Of a stretch of DNA of 38,926 nucleotides, positions 1 through 8,301 are shown piece by piece. The translations under genes and the position numbers were made by a program. This DNA is from Thiotrichaceae bacterium. GTDB lineage: Bacteria; Pseudomonadota; Gammaproteobacteria; Beggiatoales; Beggiatoaceae. The stretch lies in assembly GCA_029939505.1 (NCBI GenBank), contig JAOZSV010000015.1:1-38926 (forward strand). The letters are read 5' to 3'. Numbering within the stretch: the stretch's first letter is position 1; every line of letters starts with the position of its first letter. The notes under the pieces were generated by a model that did not search any database, was not told where the DNA came from, and saw nothing but the letters and a program-made list of their open reading frames with translations.

Positions 1-59
1 AAATCGGTGGAATTTAGGTGGTATTCAAATTGGAAGAACCCCGCGTAACATCAGTAGTT

Positions 60-177
60 AAGTAGGTCGGGTTAGATTTTTTTGCACCGCAAAGTAACCC
101 GACACAGTTAAGTCGGGTTAGGTAAATGTCGGGTTACGTTATCAAGCGTCGCTTGATAAGCTAACCCGACCTACCTT
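60..177. repeat. MITE-like inverted repeat
   Basis: The ends AAGTAGGTCGGGTTAG (60-75) and CTAACCCGACCTACCTT (161-177) are inverted copies. Further GTCGGGTTA and TAACCCGAC units and a small GCGTCGCTTGATAAGC-type hairpin lie inside. A fragment of another repeat end (GCGTAACATCAGT, also at 23625-23637) lies just to the left at about 44-56. No reading frame is seen in 1-187. The element sits directly downstream of recG and could act as a transcription barrier, but no T-run typical of a terminator is seen. Confidence 0.7.
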
Positions 178-187
178 GAAATCAATT

Positions 188-2251
188 TTAAACTTCGCCA
201 TAATGTAATTCTTTTTTCACCCACCGCTGTACTAATGCTTTACAGGGTTCTGGATAGGTTTTAAATAAGATTTTGCCCGCATCAACAATATCATCTAATA
301 AAGTTCTATCCCGTTGTAAATCAGCGACTTTGAAATTCAGAACCCCTTTTTGGCGGGTTCCCAATACCTCACCCGGTCCGCGTATATCTAAATCGCGTTG
401 GGCAATCGCAAAACCATCGTGAGTGTCGCGTATGATCGCCAGACGGGATTTAGCTATTTCAGATAAAGGCGGTTGGTACAACAACACGCAATAACTTTGT
501 AACGCGCCCCTGCCGACACGCCCCCGTAATTGATGCAATTGAGCTAAACCAAGCCGTTCAGCATTTTCAATAATCATCAAACTCGCATTAGGCACATCGA
601 CTCCAACTTCAATCACCGTTGTTGCGACGAGTAAATCCAATTCCCTTGCCTTAAAATTTCTCATAACCTCTTCTTTTTCCTTGGCTTTTATACGTCCATG
701 TACCAAACCAACTTGTATTTCAGGCAAGGCTTTTCGCAATTGTTCAGCCGTTTCTTCTGCCGCCTGAAATTGCAAAACTTCAGATTCTTCTATTAAAGTA
801 CAAACCCAATAAGCTTGGCGTTCCTCATTTTGACAAACATGCTTAATTCGTGCAGTGATTTCATCACGGCGCGTATTGGGAATAACAACGGTGGTAACGG
901 GAGTACGCCCTGGCGGCAATTCATCAATAATAGAAATCTCTAAATCGGCATAAGCCGTCATTGCTAAAGTACGGGGAATCGGTGTCGCCGTCATAATGAG
1001 TTGATGGGGATAAAGTCCATCTTGACTGCCCTTCTGACGCAAACTTAAACGTTGATGTACGCCAAAACGGTGTTGTTCATCAACGATCACTAGCCCTAAT
1101 TTCGCGAAAGCCACCTTTTTTTGAAAGAGGGCATGAGTTCCTATGATTAAGGATGCTTGCCCGGATGCGATTTTATCTAAAGCCACTTCCCGTTTTTTCT
1201 TCGTTAAGCTGCCAGTTAACCAAGTGAGTTCAATGTTCAAAGGTTCTAGCCATTGCGTAAAAACGTGCTTATGTTGTTCCGAGAGTAATTCAGTGGGAGC
1301 CATGACAGCCACTTGATAACCCGATTCAATCGCTTGCAAGGCACCCAAGGCTGCGACAATGGTTTTACCAGAACCCACATCTCCTTGCAAAAGCCGCTGC
1401 ATCGGGTGCTGGGTGCGTAAATCCTCAGCAATTTCAACCGTCACCCGTTCTTGGGCGCAAGTGAGTTTAAAGGGCAATTGTGCCAATAATTTTTGGCACA
1501 ATTCTCCGGCATTATCTAAACAAGGTGCATTGCGATTGCGATTACTGGCATGTAGTGCATATAAACTCAGGTGATGAGCCAATAATTCTTCAAAAGCCAA
1601 CCGTCGCTGTGCGGGATGTTTATTGTCTTGCAATGCTTTGATAGAAACATTGGGCGGTGGATGATGTAAAAGATGTACAGCGTCTTTTAAAAGGCATAAA
1701 TTAAATTTTTTTCTGACGGTATCGGGAATATAATCAATAATGTCTTGTTTTTCAAAGATTTGTGCAATCAGCGTGTGAAAAATTGATTGATCCAATTGCC
1801 TCGTGCTGGGATATATCGGAGTGAGATGTTTCTCTAAAAGAGCTGTAGAGTTATTAGCATCAATACATTCATATTGTGGATGCACAAATTCTAAACAATG
1901 ATAACCCTGGCGCACTTCACCAAAACAACGTAGGCGGATTCCTGGTTTTAAATTATCTCGTTGCGATGGGTAAAAGTGAAAAAATCGTAGCATGATTTCG
2001 CCCGTATCATCAGTGAGCATACAAACGAGGGAACGTTTTTTACCGAATTTGACTTCGGATTCTTGGATAGTGCCTTCAATTAATACACTATCTCCTACTT
2101 TTAATTTGGCTAATGGCTTAATTTGTGTATGATCTTCGTAGCGTAAGGGCAGGTGAAATAGCATATCTTCCACAGTATGTATATCAATACGCGCCAATTG
2201 TTCAGCGATCTTTTCGCTGATGCCATGCAAAGTTGTTATCGGTGTAGTCAT
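188..2251 (-). CDS. recG: ATP-dependent DNA helicase RecG
   Basis: RecG is a superfamily 2 helicase that remodels stalled replication forks and branched recombination intermediates in the cytoplasm. The product is 687 residues from the chosen start, close to the 693 of the E. coli protein. An N-terminal wedge domain with the conserved stretch LLFHLPLRYED-like (MLFHLPLRYEDHTQI here) is followed by the helicase core with Walker A GDVGSGKT, the DEAH-type box DEQH, the motif III-like TATPIPRT, and the C-terminal motif VI region QLRGRVGRG. An upstream in-frame ATG at 2350 would add 33 residues, but that stretch reads through an interspersed repeat (AAAGCTGAAGCTTTGG) and has no match to the family N-terminus. 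The ATG at 2251 (MTTPITTLHGI) fits the family. It is transcribed away from a long inverted repeat. Confidence 0.96.
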   Translation of the reverse strand: MTTPITTLHGISEKIAEQLARIDIHTVEDMLFHLPLRYEDHTQIKPLAKLKVGDSVLIEGTIQESEVKFGKKRSLVCMLTDDTGEIMLRFFHFYPSQRDNLKPGIRLRCFGEVRQGYHCLEFVHPQYECIDANNSTALLEKHLTPIYPSTRQLDQSIFHTLIAQIFEKQDIIDYIPDTVRKKFNLCLLKDAVHLLHHPPPNVSIKALQDNKHPAQRRLAFEELLAHHLSLYALHASNRNRNAPCLDNAGELCQKLLAQLPFKLTCAQERVTVEIAEDLRTQHPMQRLLQGDVGSGKTIVAALGALQAIESGYQVAVMAPTELLSEQHKHVFTQWLEPLNIELTWLTGSLTKKKREVALDKIASGQASLIIGTHALFQKKVAFAKLGLVIVDEQHRFGVHQRLSLRQKGSQDGLYPHQLIMTATPIPRTLAMTAYADLEISIIDELPPGRTPVTTVVIPNTRRDEITARIKHVCQNEERQAYWVCTLIEESEVLQFQAAEETAEQLRKALPEIQVGLVHGRIKAKEKEEVMRNFKARELDLLVATTVIEVGVDVPNASLMIIENAERLGLAQLHQLRGRVGRGALQSYCVLLYQPPLSEIAKSRLAIIRDTHDGFAIAQRDLDIRGPGEVLGTRQKGVLNFKVADLQRDRTLLDDIVDAGKILFKTYPEPCKALVQRWVKKELHYGEV

Positions 2252-2339
2252 CGGGCTATCTAGGAGTACAACAATTTGGAGTTCAAAGCTGAAGCTTTGG
2301 ATTTGGAGTGGGGTGTTAAATTTGAGGTGATTTAGCTGA

Positions 2340-2600
2340 GAAATTTTCACCCCTTTCTTGTTTGAATCAGAATTTTCAGAATTTGAGAATTTTCAGAATT
2401 AAACCTAAAATTATTATAGTAGGTGAAAGCATAAACGCTTATGCCGATTTTTCAATAAAAACAAATTAAATCAATAAGTTATTATTAATAATAACAAAAT
2501 TTAAGTATTTATTAAGTATTTATTCTGAAAATTCTCAAATTCTGAAAATTCTGATTCAAACAAGAAAAGGGTGAAAATTCAAGAAAAGGGTGAAAATTTC
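2340..2600. repeat. Long inverted repeat between comM and recG
   Basis: The left arm (about 2340-2400) and right arm (about 2521-2600) are nearly perfect inverted copies of about 57 bp. Each carries two AATTCTGAAAATTCTCAAA-type units plus a TTTCTTGTTTGAATCAGAA block. The inner 120 bp are AT-rich with no reading frame. On the right arm the block AAGGGTGAAAATT occurs twice. A related element with the same TTTCTTGTT(A/T)GAATCAGAATT arms lies at 13881-14053. The stretch 2252-2616 has no gene; it holds this repeat and presumably the recG promoter. Confidence 0.8.
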
Positions 2601-2616
2601 TCCGCAGAGCTTTGGC

Positions 2617-4128
2617 TCAAATCTTACTTCTTTCCAATCGTCGATAAGTAATTGCTTCTGTTAAATGTGAAGTTCGAATATTTTCGGTATCAGACAAATC
2701 TGCAATTGTCCGTGCCACCTTTAAAATCCGATACCATGCTCGCGCTGACAAACCCAATTGTTCAATCGCTGTGTCAAGTAAACGTTCATCATTTTCATTT
2801 AAAGCACAAAATTGCTCAATTTCTCGATTACCTAACAAATTATTTGCCTTGCCGCAGCGTTTTAATTGTATTTCTCTTGCAGCGATGACGCGGGCGCGAA
2901 CATCCGCACTACTTTCTCTCGCCGTATCTTGACGTAACTCGGAACGAGGCTGATTTGGCACTTCTATATGTAAATCAATTCGATCTAACAAGGGACCAGA
3001 AATTTTCCCACGATAACGCCTGATTTGTGGTGGACTACATTGACAACGATTACTTGGATCACCCAGGTAGCCACAAGGACAAGGATTCATCGCCGCAATC
3101 AGTTGAAAATTCGCCGGAAATTCAGCCTGTTGAGCAGCGCGGGAAATGATGATATGCCCTGATTCCAGCGGTTCACGCAAAACTTCTAAAACTCGTTTTT
3201 CAAATTCGGGCAATTCATCTAAAAATAATATGCCATTATGTGCTAATGAAATTTCACCAGGGCGTGGATGGCTACCACCGCCCACTAAGGCAACGCCAGA
3301 TGCGGTATGATGGGGCGCACGAAAAGGGCGAATGTTCCAGATACTGGCATCAAAACCACCCACCGCAATGGAAGCAATTGTCGCCGTTTCTAATGCATCG
3401 CTCTCCTTCATCGGAGGCAAAATCCCTGGCATACGACTGGCTAACATGGTTTTACCCGTGCCAGGTGGACCTAACATTAATAGATTATGCCCTCCCGCCG
3501 CCGCCACTTCTAAAGCGCGTTTCGCATGATGTTGACCTCGGACATCGCTTAAATCGCCTATATGGGTAGTGGCAGGCTCTGGGGGATGTTCCGTGCAATG
3601 GGGCGTAATTAGCGTGGTTTCCTGTAAATGGGCGCAAATATCAAGTAGATTTTTGATAGGCAGAACGGATACACCGCTAACCATAGCCGCCTCAGTGGCA
3701 TTCTCATAAGGGACAACGACTTGCCGCTTTGCATTACGCGCTTCCAAAGCCATTGGTAAAACGCCGCGTACTGTACGCAAATCACCATTTAAAGCCAATT
3801 CGCCAATAAATTCATATTGCGACAAACCATCTGTTGGAATTTGTTGAGAAGCCGCAAGTATGCCCAAAGCAATAGCGAGATCAAAACGTCCCCCTTCTTT
3901 GGGCAAGTCGGCGGGGGCTAAATTAATCGTGACGCGCTGAAGCGGAAATTCAAATTGGCTATTAAGTAAAGCACTGCGAACCCGAACTTGGCTTTCTTTA
4001 ACCGCCGCTTCTGGTAATCCAACGATGGTTAAACGGGGCAAGCCATTGGTCAAATGGACTTCAATCGTAACTGGGAGTGCTTGAATACCAACTTGAGCGC
4101 GACTATAAACGATGGCTAGAGAAGACAG
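2617..4128 (-). CDS. comM: YifB/ComM family Mg-chelatase-like AAA ATPase
   Basis: ComM is a hexameric AAA+ helicase that promotes branch migration when transformed DNA is integrated. The family N-terminal Lon-protease-like fold is followed by Walker A GPPGTGKT, Walker B LFLDELPEF and the C-terminal Mg-chelatase domain; a zinc-finger-like CPCGYLGDPSNRCQC stretch is visible. Beginning at the TTG at 4053 would give 478 residues and lose the conserved N-terminus. Reading upstream in frame gives SSLAIVYSRAQVGIQALPV, which is the family's normal start region, and the first possible start there is a CTG at 4128. A purine-rich AGAAGAG lies 8 nt before it and the ubiK stop is 5 nt upstream, so ubiK-comM look cotranscribed and coupled. 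CTG initiation is inferred; 503 residues result, close to the E. coli length. Confidence 0.9.
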   Translation of the reverse strand: MSSLAIVYSRAQVGIQALPVTIEVHLTNGLPRLTIVGLPEAAVKESQVRVRSALLNSQFEFPLQRVTINLAPADLPKEGGRFDLAIALGILAASQQIPTDGLSQYEFIGELALNGDLRTVRGVLPMALEARNAKRQVVVPYENATEAAMVSGVSVLPIKNLLDICAHLQETTLITPHCTEHPPEPATTHIGDLSDVRGQHHAKRALEVAAAGGHNLLMLGPPGTGKTMLASRMPGILPPMKESDALETATIASIAVGGFDASIWNIRPFRAPHHTASGVALVGGGSHPRPGEISLAHNGILFLDELPEFEKRVLEVLREPLESGHIIISRAAQQAEFPANFQLIAAMNPCPCGYLGDPSNRCQCSPPQIRRYRGKISGPLLDRIDLHIEVPNQPRSELRQDTARESSADVRARVIAAREIQLKRCGKANNLLGNREIEQFCALNENDERLLDTAIEQLGLSARAWYRILKVARTIADLSDTENIRTSHLTEAITYRRLERSKI

Positions 4129-4133
4129 GGGAT

Positions 4134-4394
4134 TTACTCTTCTATTTGGTTAGATTGATTGGATGAATGTTGAGCCATTTGGGCTTCAAGTGTCTCTAAA
4201 CGGACGAGAGTACGCTCTAGTAAAGCACTTTGTAACTCAAATTCTTCTCGTGTCACTAAATTCATTTTGCGTAGAGCAGCATCTAGGGCAACTCGTAAAT
4301 TTTTTTCTAAGTCCTTATGAAAACTAAAAAGACTTTTTGGCACTGTTTCTGTAAATGATTTAAAAAAACCATCAATATGGGTAGTTGTATTCAT
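4134..4394 (-). CDS. ubiK: UbiK-type ubiquinone biosynthesis accessory factor (BMFP/YqiC family)
   Basis: UbiK is a small coiled-coil protein that helps the UbiJ-containing ubiquinone (Q8) biosynthesis complex. The 86-residue product has an N-terminal amphipathic stretch followed by the family block DLEKNLRVALDAALRKMNLV and the heptad-like segment REEFELQSALLERTLVRLE. An ATG at 4490 would add 32 residues, but that extension is translated from a palindromic repeat, so the ATG at 4394, preceded by GGAG at 11 nt, is preferred. It is the middle gene of queH-ubiK-comM, with only 5 nt to the proposed comM start. Confidence 0.9.
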   Translation of the reverse strand: MNTTTHIDGFFKSFTETVPKSLFSFHKDLEKNLRVALDAALRKMNLVTREEFELQSALLERTLVRLETLEAQMAQHSSNQSNQIEE

Positions 4395-4412
4395 ATTTTG
4401 AATTTCTCCGTA

Positions 4413-4445
4413 AGAAATCCGATTTTTGAAAAAAATCGGATTTCT
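4413..4445. repeat. AGAAATCCGA palindrome copy
   Basis: A 33-bp palindrome with arms AGAAATCCGATTTTT and its complement. The same sequence occurs at 11316-11348, 14178-14210, about 23571-23604 and about 33218-33252. Here it lies in the 95-bp queH-ubiK gap next to the fragment GAGTTTTGCAAGAGG (4467-4481), which is the end of another repeat seen at 35768-35888. Confidence 0.85.
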
Positions 4446-4489
4446 AAATCTAAACTCGAAAAAGCGAGTTTTGCAAGAGGCTTCTAGCA

Positions 4490-5125
4490 TCAGTAATATT
4501 TTACATCCATTCTAACCTGTTCACGCCCTTGTGCAATACGCCTTTGATTAACATCGCGTAGCGAATGGGCGCAACCACAATATTCTTGTTGATAAAAACC
4601 TTCCTGTTTAGCCATTTCTACCATACGTTGTGAGCCACCTTTTTTGCGCCAATTATATGCCCAATAGGTTAAATCAGGATAACGTTCAGCGGCGCGATTG
4701 CCGGATTTATTGACTTGTTCCATATCCTTCCAGCGGGAGATGCCCATTGAACTGGTGAACGCTTTAAAACTATTTTCGTGTGCGTATAAGGCGGCGCGTT
4801 CAAAACGCATATCAAAGCATATTGTACACCGATGCCCCCGCTCAGGCTCATTAGCCATATTTTTAGTACGTGATAACCATTTATCATTATCATAATCGGC
4901 ATCAATAAAGGGAATACCCTGTTTTTCAGCAAAACGTTTATTTTCTTTTTTGCGAATTTCGTATTCTTCATAAGGGTGAATATTAGGATTATAGAAAAAA
5001 ATAGTATAACCTATTCCTGAAATGGTTAATGTTTCCATGATTTCCCCTGAGCAAGGGGCGCAACAAGAATGTAATAAAATACGTCTTTCACCGTTAGGTG
5101 GCGATAGAATAGGATGTTCTGACAT
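4490..5125 (-). CDS. queH: Epoxyqueuosine reductase QueH
   Basis: QueH reduces epoxyqueuosine to queuosine in tRNA, the last step of queuosine modification; it is the non-homologous alternative to the cobalamin-dependent QueG. The 211-residue protein shows the family's cysteines in order: [10 protein letters not shown] (Cys21, 22, 25), the RCTICFDMR pair (Cys100, Cys103) and YCGC (Cys183, Cys185), which together bind the Fe-S cluster and metal. [13 protein letters not shown] is also conserved. The start ATG at 5125 gives the usual length. Its TGA stop is followed after a repeat by ubiK and comM on the same strand. Confidence 0.95.
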   Translation of the reverse strand: MSEHPILSPPNGERRILLHSCCAPCSGEIMETLTISGIGYTIFFYNPNIHPYEEYEIRKKENKRFAEKQGIPFIDADYDNDKWLSRTKNMANEPERGHRCTICFDMRFERAALYAHENSFKAFTSSMGISRWKDMEQVNKSGNRAAERYPDLTYWAYNWRKKGGSQRMVEMAKQEGFYQQEYCGCAHSLRDVNQRRIAQGREQVRMDVKYY

Positions 5126-5203
5126 TTATATTCTCAATTTCAAGGCTCAAAGCTAAAGTCTGTTAAAACAGACTTAGTAACTACTCAGGGCAACCATAAA
5201 GGA

Positions 5204-5246
5204 TTCGAGGTTAAAGTTTTTTCTTTAAAAAAACTTTAACCTCGAA
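5204..5246. repeat. TTCGAGG palindrome, inner arm TTAAAG
   Basis: A 43-bp palindrome, TTCGAGGTTAAAG...CTTTAACCTCGAA, inserted into the GGATTGCCCC segment of an ACTCAGGGCAACC element. The intact form of that segment is visible at 27421-27430, so the insertion is recognisable by comparison. Net growth is about 42 bp. Confidence 0.85.
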
Positions 5247-5367
5247 TGCCCCTACAACAATATTCTGACAGAAAGGATTGCCCCTACAACATTTCAGCCT
5301 AAAGTTTTCTTCAAAAAACTTTAGGCTGAAATATTCTTATGTCGAGTGACGAAAATATTCTGATGTA

Positions 5368-5482
5368 ATGTCCATCCTGAAACGGCTTTTAAAATCCCAA
5401 AGCTGAAGCGTTGAACTCCAAACAAACAATGGGCATCTTGAAGTCCAACGCTTTAGCTTTGGAGATGTTTCCGGATGGACAC
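5368..5482. mobile_element. GTGTCCATCC hairpin element, copy 1
   Basis: A 115-bp inverted-repeat element beginning ATGTCCATCCTGAAAC and ending GTTTCCGGATGGACAC. The inner stem is AAGCTGAAGCGTTG.ACTCC paired with GG.GTCCAACGCTTTAGCTT, and the central segment is CAATGGGCATCTT. Flanks GATGTA (5362-5367) and TATGTA (5483-5488) look like a 6-bp target duplication with one change. It sits within an older ACTCAGGGCAACC element. Copy 2 is at 28528-28634. Confidence 0.8.
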
Positions 5483-5514
5483 TATGTAGAGGCAATCCCT
5501 TGTTTCTCGTTCCC

Positions 5515-5557
5515 TTCGAGGCTAACGTTTTTTCTTTAAAAAAACGTTAGCCTCGAA
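5515..5557. repeat. TTCGAGG palindrome, inner arm CTAACG
   Basis: A 43-bp palindrome TTCGAGGCTAACG...CGTTAGCCTCGAA lying between CTCGTTCCC and CTCCGTTTGGGAATGCC. The uninterrupted host sequence CTCGTTCCCAAACTCTGTTT is seen at 30001-30020. The same palindrome with the same inner arm sits at the same place of the host repeat at 33145-33188. Confidence 0.85.
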
Positions 5558-5656
5558 CTCCGTTTGGGAATGCCTTTCGTGACGCTCTGCGTCACTCATC
5601 ATTTCTGTTCTTAAGAACGCAGAGCGTTACCGGTAGGCAAAGTCACACTCCTACAA

Positions 5657-6385
5657 TTAATTAAAGAATTTATCAATTTCAATCACAAGTTCTTTGAGTT
5701 TAACAATTTGATTTTTAAGATTAATGTAAATATTGGCATAATCAAGACATTCAATTGTTCTTTCCCGATGCTCCCGTTTTTTACTGTAGGATTTACCGAC
5801 AATTTGATATAGTTTTTTCAAGTCTTCCGCTGGTTCAAATCTTAAAGTTAAATCATCACTGTAAGGATTAAATCCAAGATTATCAATTTCGGAAAGAATT
5901 TGAGTTTTGGTTAATTTTGCATCAATACAAGCATAATGATTTATCTCAGCTAAAAACCAAGTTTCAATTTCCATTACTGCGATCACAATATGGGTTGGTA
6001 AAGGAGAACAATGTTTTTCAACCACTTTAGAAGCTAATTCTAACTTTGGCAAATCAGTTAAACTCATTTTCCGACCATTTTGTTCACCGCGTAAATCTCT
6101 TAACCCAATAATTTGATTGAAACCTTGTGCTTTAAGCGTTGGTAATTTTCTTTTAATGTCATGATTAACTTGATTATCTGTACCACTAACATAAATAAGA
6201 GCATAATACTTTTCATCAGTTATAGAAGACTTTGCTAATAGCTGATCCCGCCTGTTTGTTTTTTTACCACCAAAACATTTGTAAGAATCGATGGAGATAT
6301 TTTTTTGTCCAATAACTTCTTTTAGAAATTTGCTCACAAATTCAAGTTCTGTTTCTCCTTCAACAAAAATGGCGATTTTTTTCAT
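5657..6385 (-). CDS. TOPRIM/DUF4276-like protein, partner of the upstream ATPase
   Basis: A 242-residue protein that begins with a TOPRIM-type strand-turn, IAIFVEGETELEF (Glu9 in the catalytic position). The segment IIGLRDLRGEQ (Asp97) is in the place of the second acidic motif, and AVMEIETWFLAE (about 136-147) matches the pattern seen in DUF4276-like proteins. Such proteins typically act as nucleases beside an ABC-type ATPase, as in OLD-, PARIS- or AbiLii-like anti-phage systems. Its ATG overlaps the ATPase stop by one base (TAATG), so translation is probably coupled. It is the last gene of a four-gene minus-strand operon and appears intact. The family call is from motifs only; the exact nuclease activity is inferred. 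Confidence 0.75.
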   Translation of the reverse strand: MKKIAIFVEGETELEFVSKFLKEVIGQKNISIDSYKCFGGKKTNRRDQLLAKSSITDEKYYALIYVSGTDNQVNHDIKRKLPTLKAQGFNQIIGLRDLRGEQNGRKMSLTDLPKLELASKVVEKHCSPLPTHIVIAVMEIETWFLAEINHYACIDAKLTKTQILSEIDNLGFNPYSDDLTLRFEPAEDLKKLYQIVGKSYSKKREHRERTIECLDYANIYINLKNQIVKLKELVIEIDKFFN

Positions 6386-7548
6386 TAGATAACATCTTTT
6401 ACATAATCTTCAAAACCATGAATAAAAAATTCAGAGGTATAAAAATCAAAATTATTTAATCCCGTAAATGCAAAATCATCAAAGTTTTGCTTTGCATTTC
6501 TATCATTGTAAAAAATTGATTTGTTTTCAAGTCGTTGAATAACATGCCAATATTCAAATGGAATCTTATCCATAACAAATTGATCATTCGTTGTCATAAT
6601 GACTTGCACAGAAGAGTTTTTGACTTTCTCAATAATCAAATCAATTAAGGCTTTTGATCTTTCATAATCTAAACCTTCACCAATATCATCAATCAGGATG
6701 CAACTTGGAATTTGGGCTAAAAGAGAATAATTCAGTTGAATTAATAATGATAAGGCTCTAAACATGCCTTGTGACATATCTAATTGGTTGGTTACATCCT
6801 TTAATTCTGTCTCTTGAACATTTAAAACCAAACCAAATAGTTTAGATTGCAATACTAAAGGTTTAATATCTATACTAGATATTGAATAACCGATTTTATC
6901 CATATCATCAATAATGCAATGAATGAATTTTTTACCTAGATTATTCTGACCTTTTATAAAAATTTTGCAAACATCATTCCCATCTTTTAAATCCACTTTT
7001 TCTGAAAGGACTCTATTAGCATCTGTAATAGCGAAATATTTACCCAGTTTATCCCCAAATTTATAATGAGTGAGATTTTTTCCCCATATTTCAAGGCTTT
7101 CAAAAAACGGTTGTTGCTTTGAATCTCGTCTTGATAAAGCTAACACATCCTCATCAGTCTCGAAAGAGAGATTTTTACCAATTTCTTCGTAAAATAACTC
7201 GCCTTTAGCCCGATTCAACTTTTCAATTCCATTAATTTTGAGTGTTTCTTGAATAACTCTACTGTTTTCAAAATCCAAAAAATACTCTACTTTGTCATTT
7301 CCATTTTCAAACCGAAGTTCATAAGTGGAAGTCGCATAAATTAATTCCGAGAGCTTAGTATCTCCAGCTAATAAATCAGCAATTTCACGGATAATTTCTA
7401 TGGTATTAGTTTTTCCAGAAGCGTTTCTGCCCACAATCAAATTAATTTGGTTTAAATCCAACCATTCATTATCGACTGGATTACTTCTAATACTCCATTC
7501 ATTTTTTTCACCTTTATTTTTACAATATTTAATTGCTTTTAAAATCAT
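6385..7548 (-). CDS. AAA15/ABC-type ATPase of a putative defence system
   Basis: A 387-residue ABC-type ATPase without a long coiled coil. Walker A is GRNASGKT near residue 40, the signature-like segment is DMSQGMFRALSLL, Walker B is CILIDDIGEGLD with the D-loop following, and MTTND gives the switch region. The C-terminal DDFAFTGLNNFDFYTSEFF is a stretch common to COG1106/AAA15-type proteins. Such ATPases sense phage triggers or hold a TOPRIM effector in check in PARIS/OLD-like systems. It begins one base after the HEPN stop and its own stop overlaps the TOPRIM start. Codon use is AT-rich, as for the rest of the operon, which suggests acquisition. The family is clear; the system type is inferred. 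Confidence 0.8.
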   Translation of the reverse strand: MILKAIKYCKNKGEKNEWSIRSNPVDNEWLDLNQINLIVGRNASGKTNTIEIIREIADLLAGDTKLSELIYATSTYELRFENGNDKVEYFLDFENSRVIQETLKINGIEKLNRAKGELFYEEIGKNLSFETDEDVLALSRRDSKQQPFFESLEIWGKNLTHYKFGDKLGKYFAITDANRVLSEKVDLKDGNDVCKIFIKGQNNLGKKFIHCIIDDMDKIGYSISSIDIKPLVLQSKLFGLVLNVQETELKDVTNQLDMSQGMFRALSLLIQLNYSLLAQIPSCILIDDIGEGLDYERSKALIDLIIEKVKNSSVQVIMTTNDQFVMDKIPFEYWHVIQRLENKSIFYNDRNAKQNFDDFAFTGLNNFDFYTSEFFIHGFEDYVKDVI

Positions 7549-7549
7549 T

Positions 7550-8288
7550 TTAAGTCTCCAAATTCACATAGTGTTTATGAACAATAAAAATTTCAATTTT
7601 ATCAATGACATCAGATAGAAAATCCAGTGTTTCATCCTTAAAGTTTTCTAATTCTCCGACTGTAAATTCTCTTCCTATTTGAGAAAAAGTAAAATCTCCA
7701 TGAGCCAAGTGATTTCGCTTATTTTTTATCGTCACCAAATTTCTGCCATTGGATTCGAGGTTTTAGTTTTTTGAAGAAAAACTAAAACCTCGAATGCTTT
7801 TGAAAACCATATTGTTTTGCAAGTTCCCTTATTTTTTGTGCATCAAGATTACCGGAAAAATCTAATTTATCTTTAGAAAGAAGAATAGTCTCTTTTGTTA
7901 AAATTGATTCAGTAATATCGAATACACATTTATTTAAAACTTTTTGTGTCAAATTATTCAGATGAGGGCTACTTTGTTCAATCCAAATTTTTTTCAGATT
8001 TTCCGAAAGTTGCTCAAAAGTAATTTCTTCATTTTCAATGACATCATAAATTTCTAAAATGGCATTTCTTAGTGTTGCTTCAATCAAATTGTATAGTAAA
8101 AGAAAACCATTAGAAATGAGTATATTTTCAATATTTTTAGAGATATCCGATAATTTATCCTCGACAAAATCTTGATGTTTTTTATACTTCAAAAGGGTAT
8201 TTTCTTCATCAGTTAAAATGGCAAGAAAAGAAAAATAGCCTTCAATTTCGTCTTTTCTTTCCTTAAAATCACGTCTGACACTATCCAT
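7550..8288 (-). pseudogene. MAE_28990/MAE_18760-like HEPN nuclease, split by a palindrome
   Basis: HEPN proteins of this type are predicted RNases. The 5' part (8288 to 7782) encodes MDSVRRDFKERKDEIEGYF and a helical region and stops at a TAG inside a 41-bp palindrome (7754-7794). The 3' part (about 7753 to 7550) continues as SNGRNLVTIKNKRNHLAHG, which carries the HEPN active-site motif R-x4-H (RNHLAH). If the palindrome is removed (net 40 or 43 bp) the two parts join in one frame, giving QK.SNGRN or QKPNGRN and about 230 residues. The catalytic motif is therefore cut off from the N-terminal helices and the toxin is probably inactive, unless the 3' part is translated separately from a GTG at 7738. 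It lies 13 nt after the DUF262 stop and 1 nt before the ATPase. Confidence 0.85.
7754..7794. repeat. TTCGAGG palindrome, inner arm TTTTAG, inside the HEPN gene
   Basis: A 41-bp palindrome TTCGAGGTTTTAG...CTAAAACCTCGAA. It supplies a stop codon to the 5' half of the HEPN gene and shifts the frame. It is the clearest case in this window of the palindrome moving into coding sequence. Confidence 0.9.
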
Positions 8289-8301
8289 AGTTTAAAGCAT
8301 C

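Larger units (their letters stand above)
5126..5656. repeat. 531-bp gene-free block of nested repeats
   Basis: No gene is seen. From left to right there are: the start of an ACTCAGGGCAACC element (5184 on; intact relative at 27397-27505), a 43-bp TTCGAGG palindrome inside it (5204-5246), a related palindrome AGCCTAAAG...CTTTAGGCT (about 5303-5334), the GTGTCCATCC hairpin (5368-5482), a further piece of the first element (GGCAATCCC at about 5491), then a CTCGTTCCC element carrying another TTCGAGG palindrome (5515-5557) and hairpins GTGACGCTCTGCGTCAC and CTTAAGAACGCAGAGCG. It separates queH from the defence-like operon. Confidence 0.75.

Noticed and set aside
2252-2350. N-terminal extension of RecG by 33 residues
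   Set aside because: The codons come from an interspersed repeat and have no counterpart in RecG proteins; the ATG at 2251 fits the family.
4395-4490. N-terminal extension of UbiK by 32 residues
   Set aside because: It is translated from the AGAAATCCGA palindrome and a repeat end; the ATG at 4394 has a ribosome binding site and matches the family start.
5204-5246. TTCGAGG palindromes as ordinary intrinsic terminators
   Set aside because: The stems have T-runs in the centre rather than after the stem. Copies lie inside a gene and inside other repeats and in both gene orientations, which does not fit a terminator role.
5126-5656. Possible CRISPR array, given regularly spaced palindromes
   Set aside because: The repeats are of different families and nested, with no constant repeat-spacer pattern and no cas genes.
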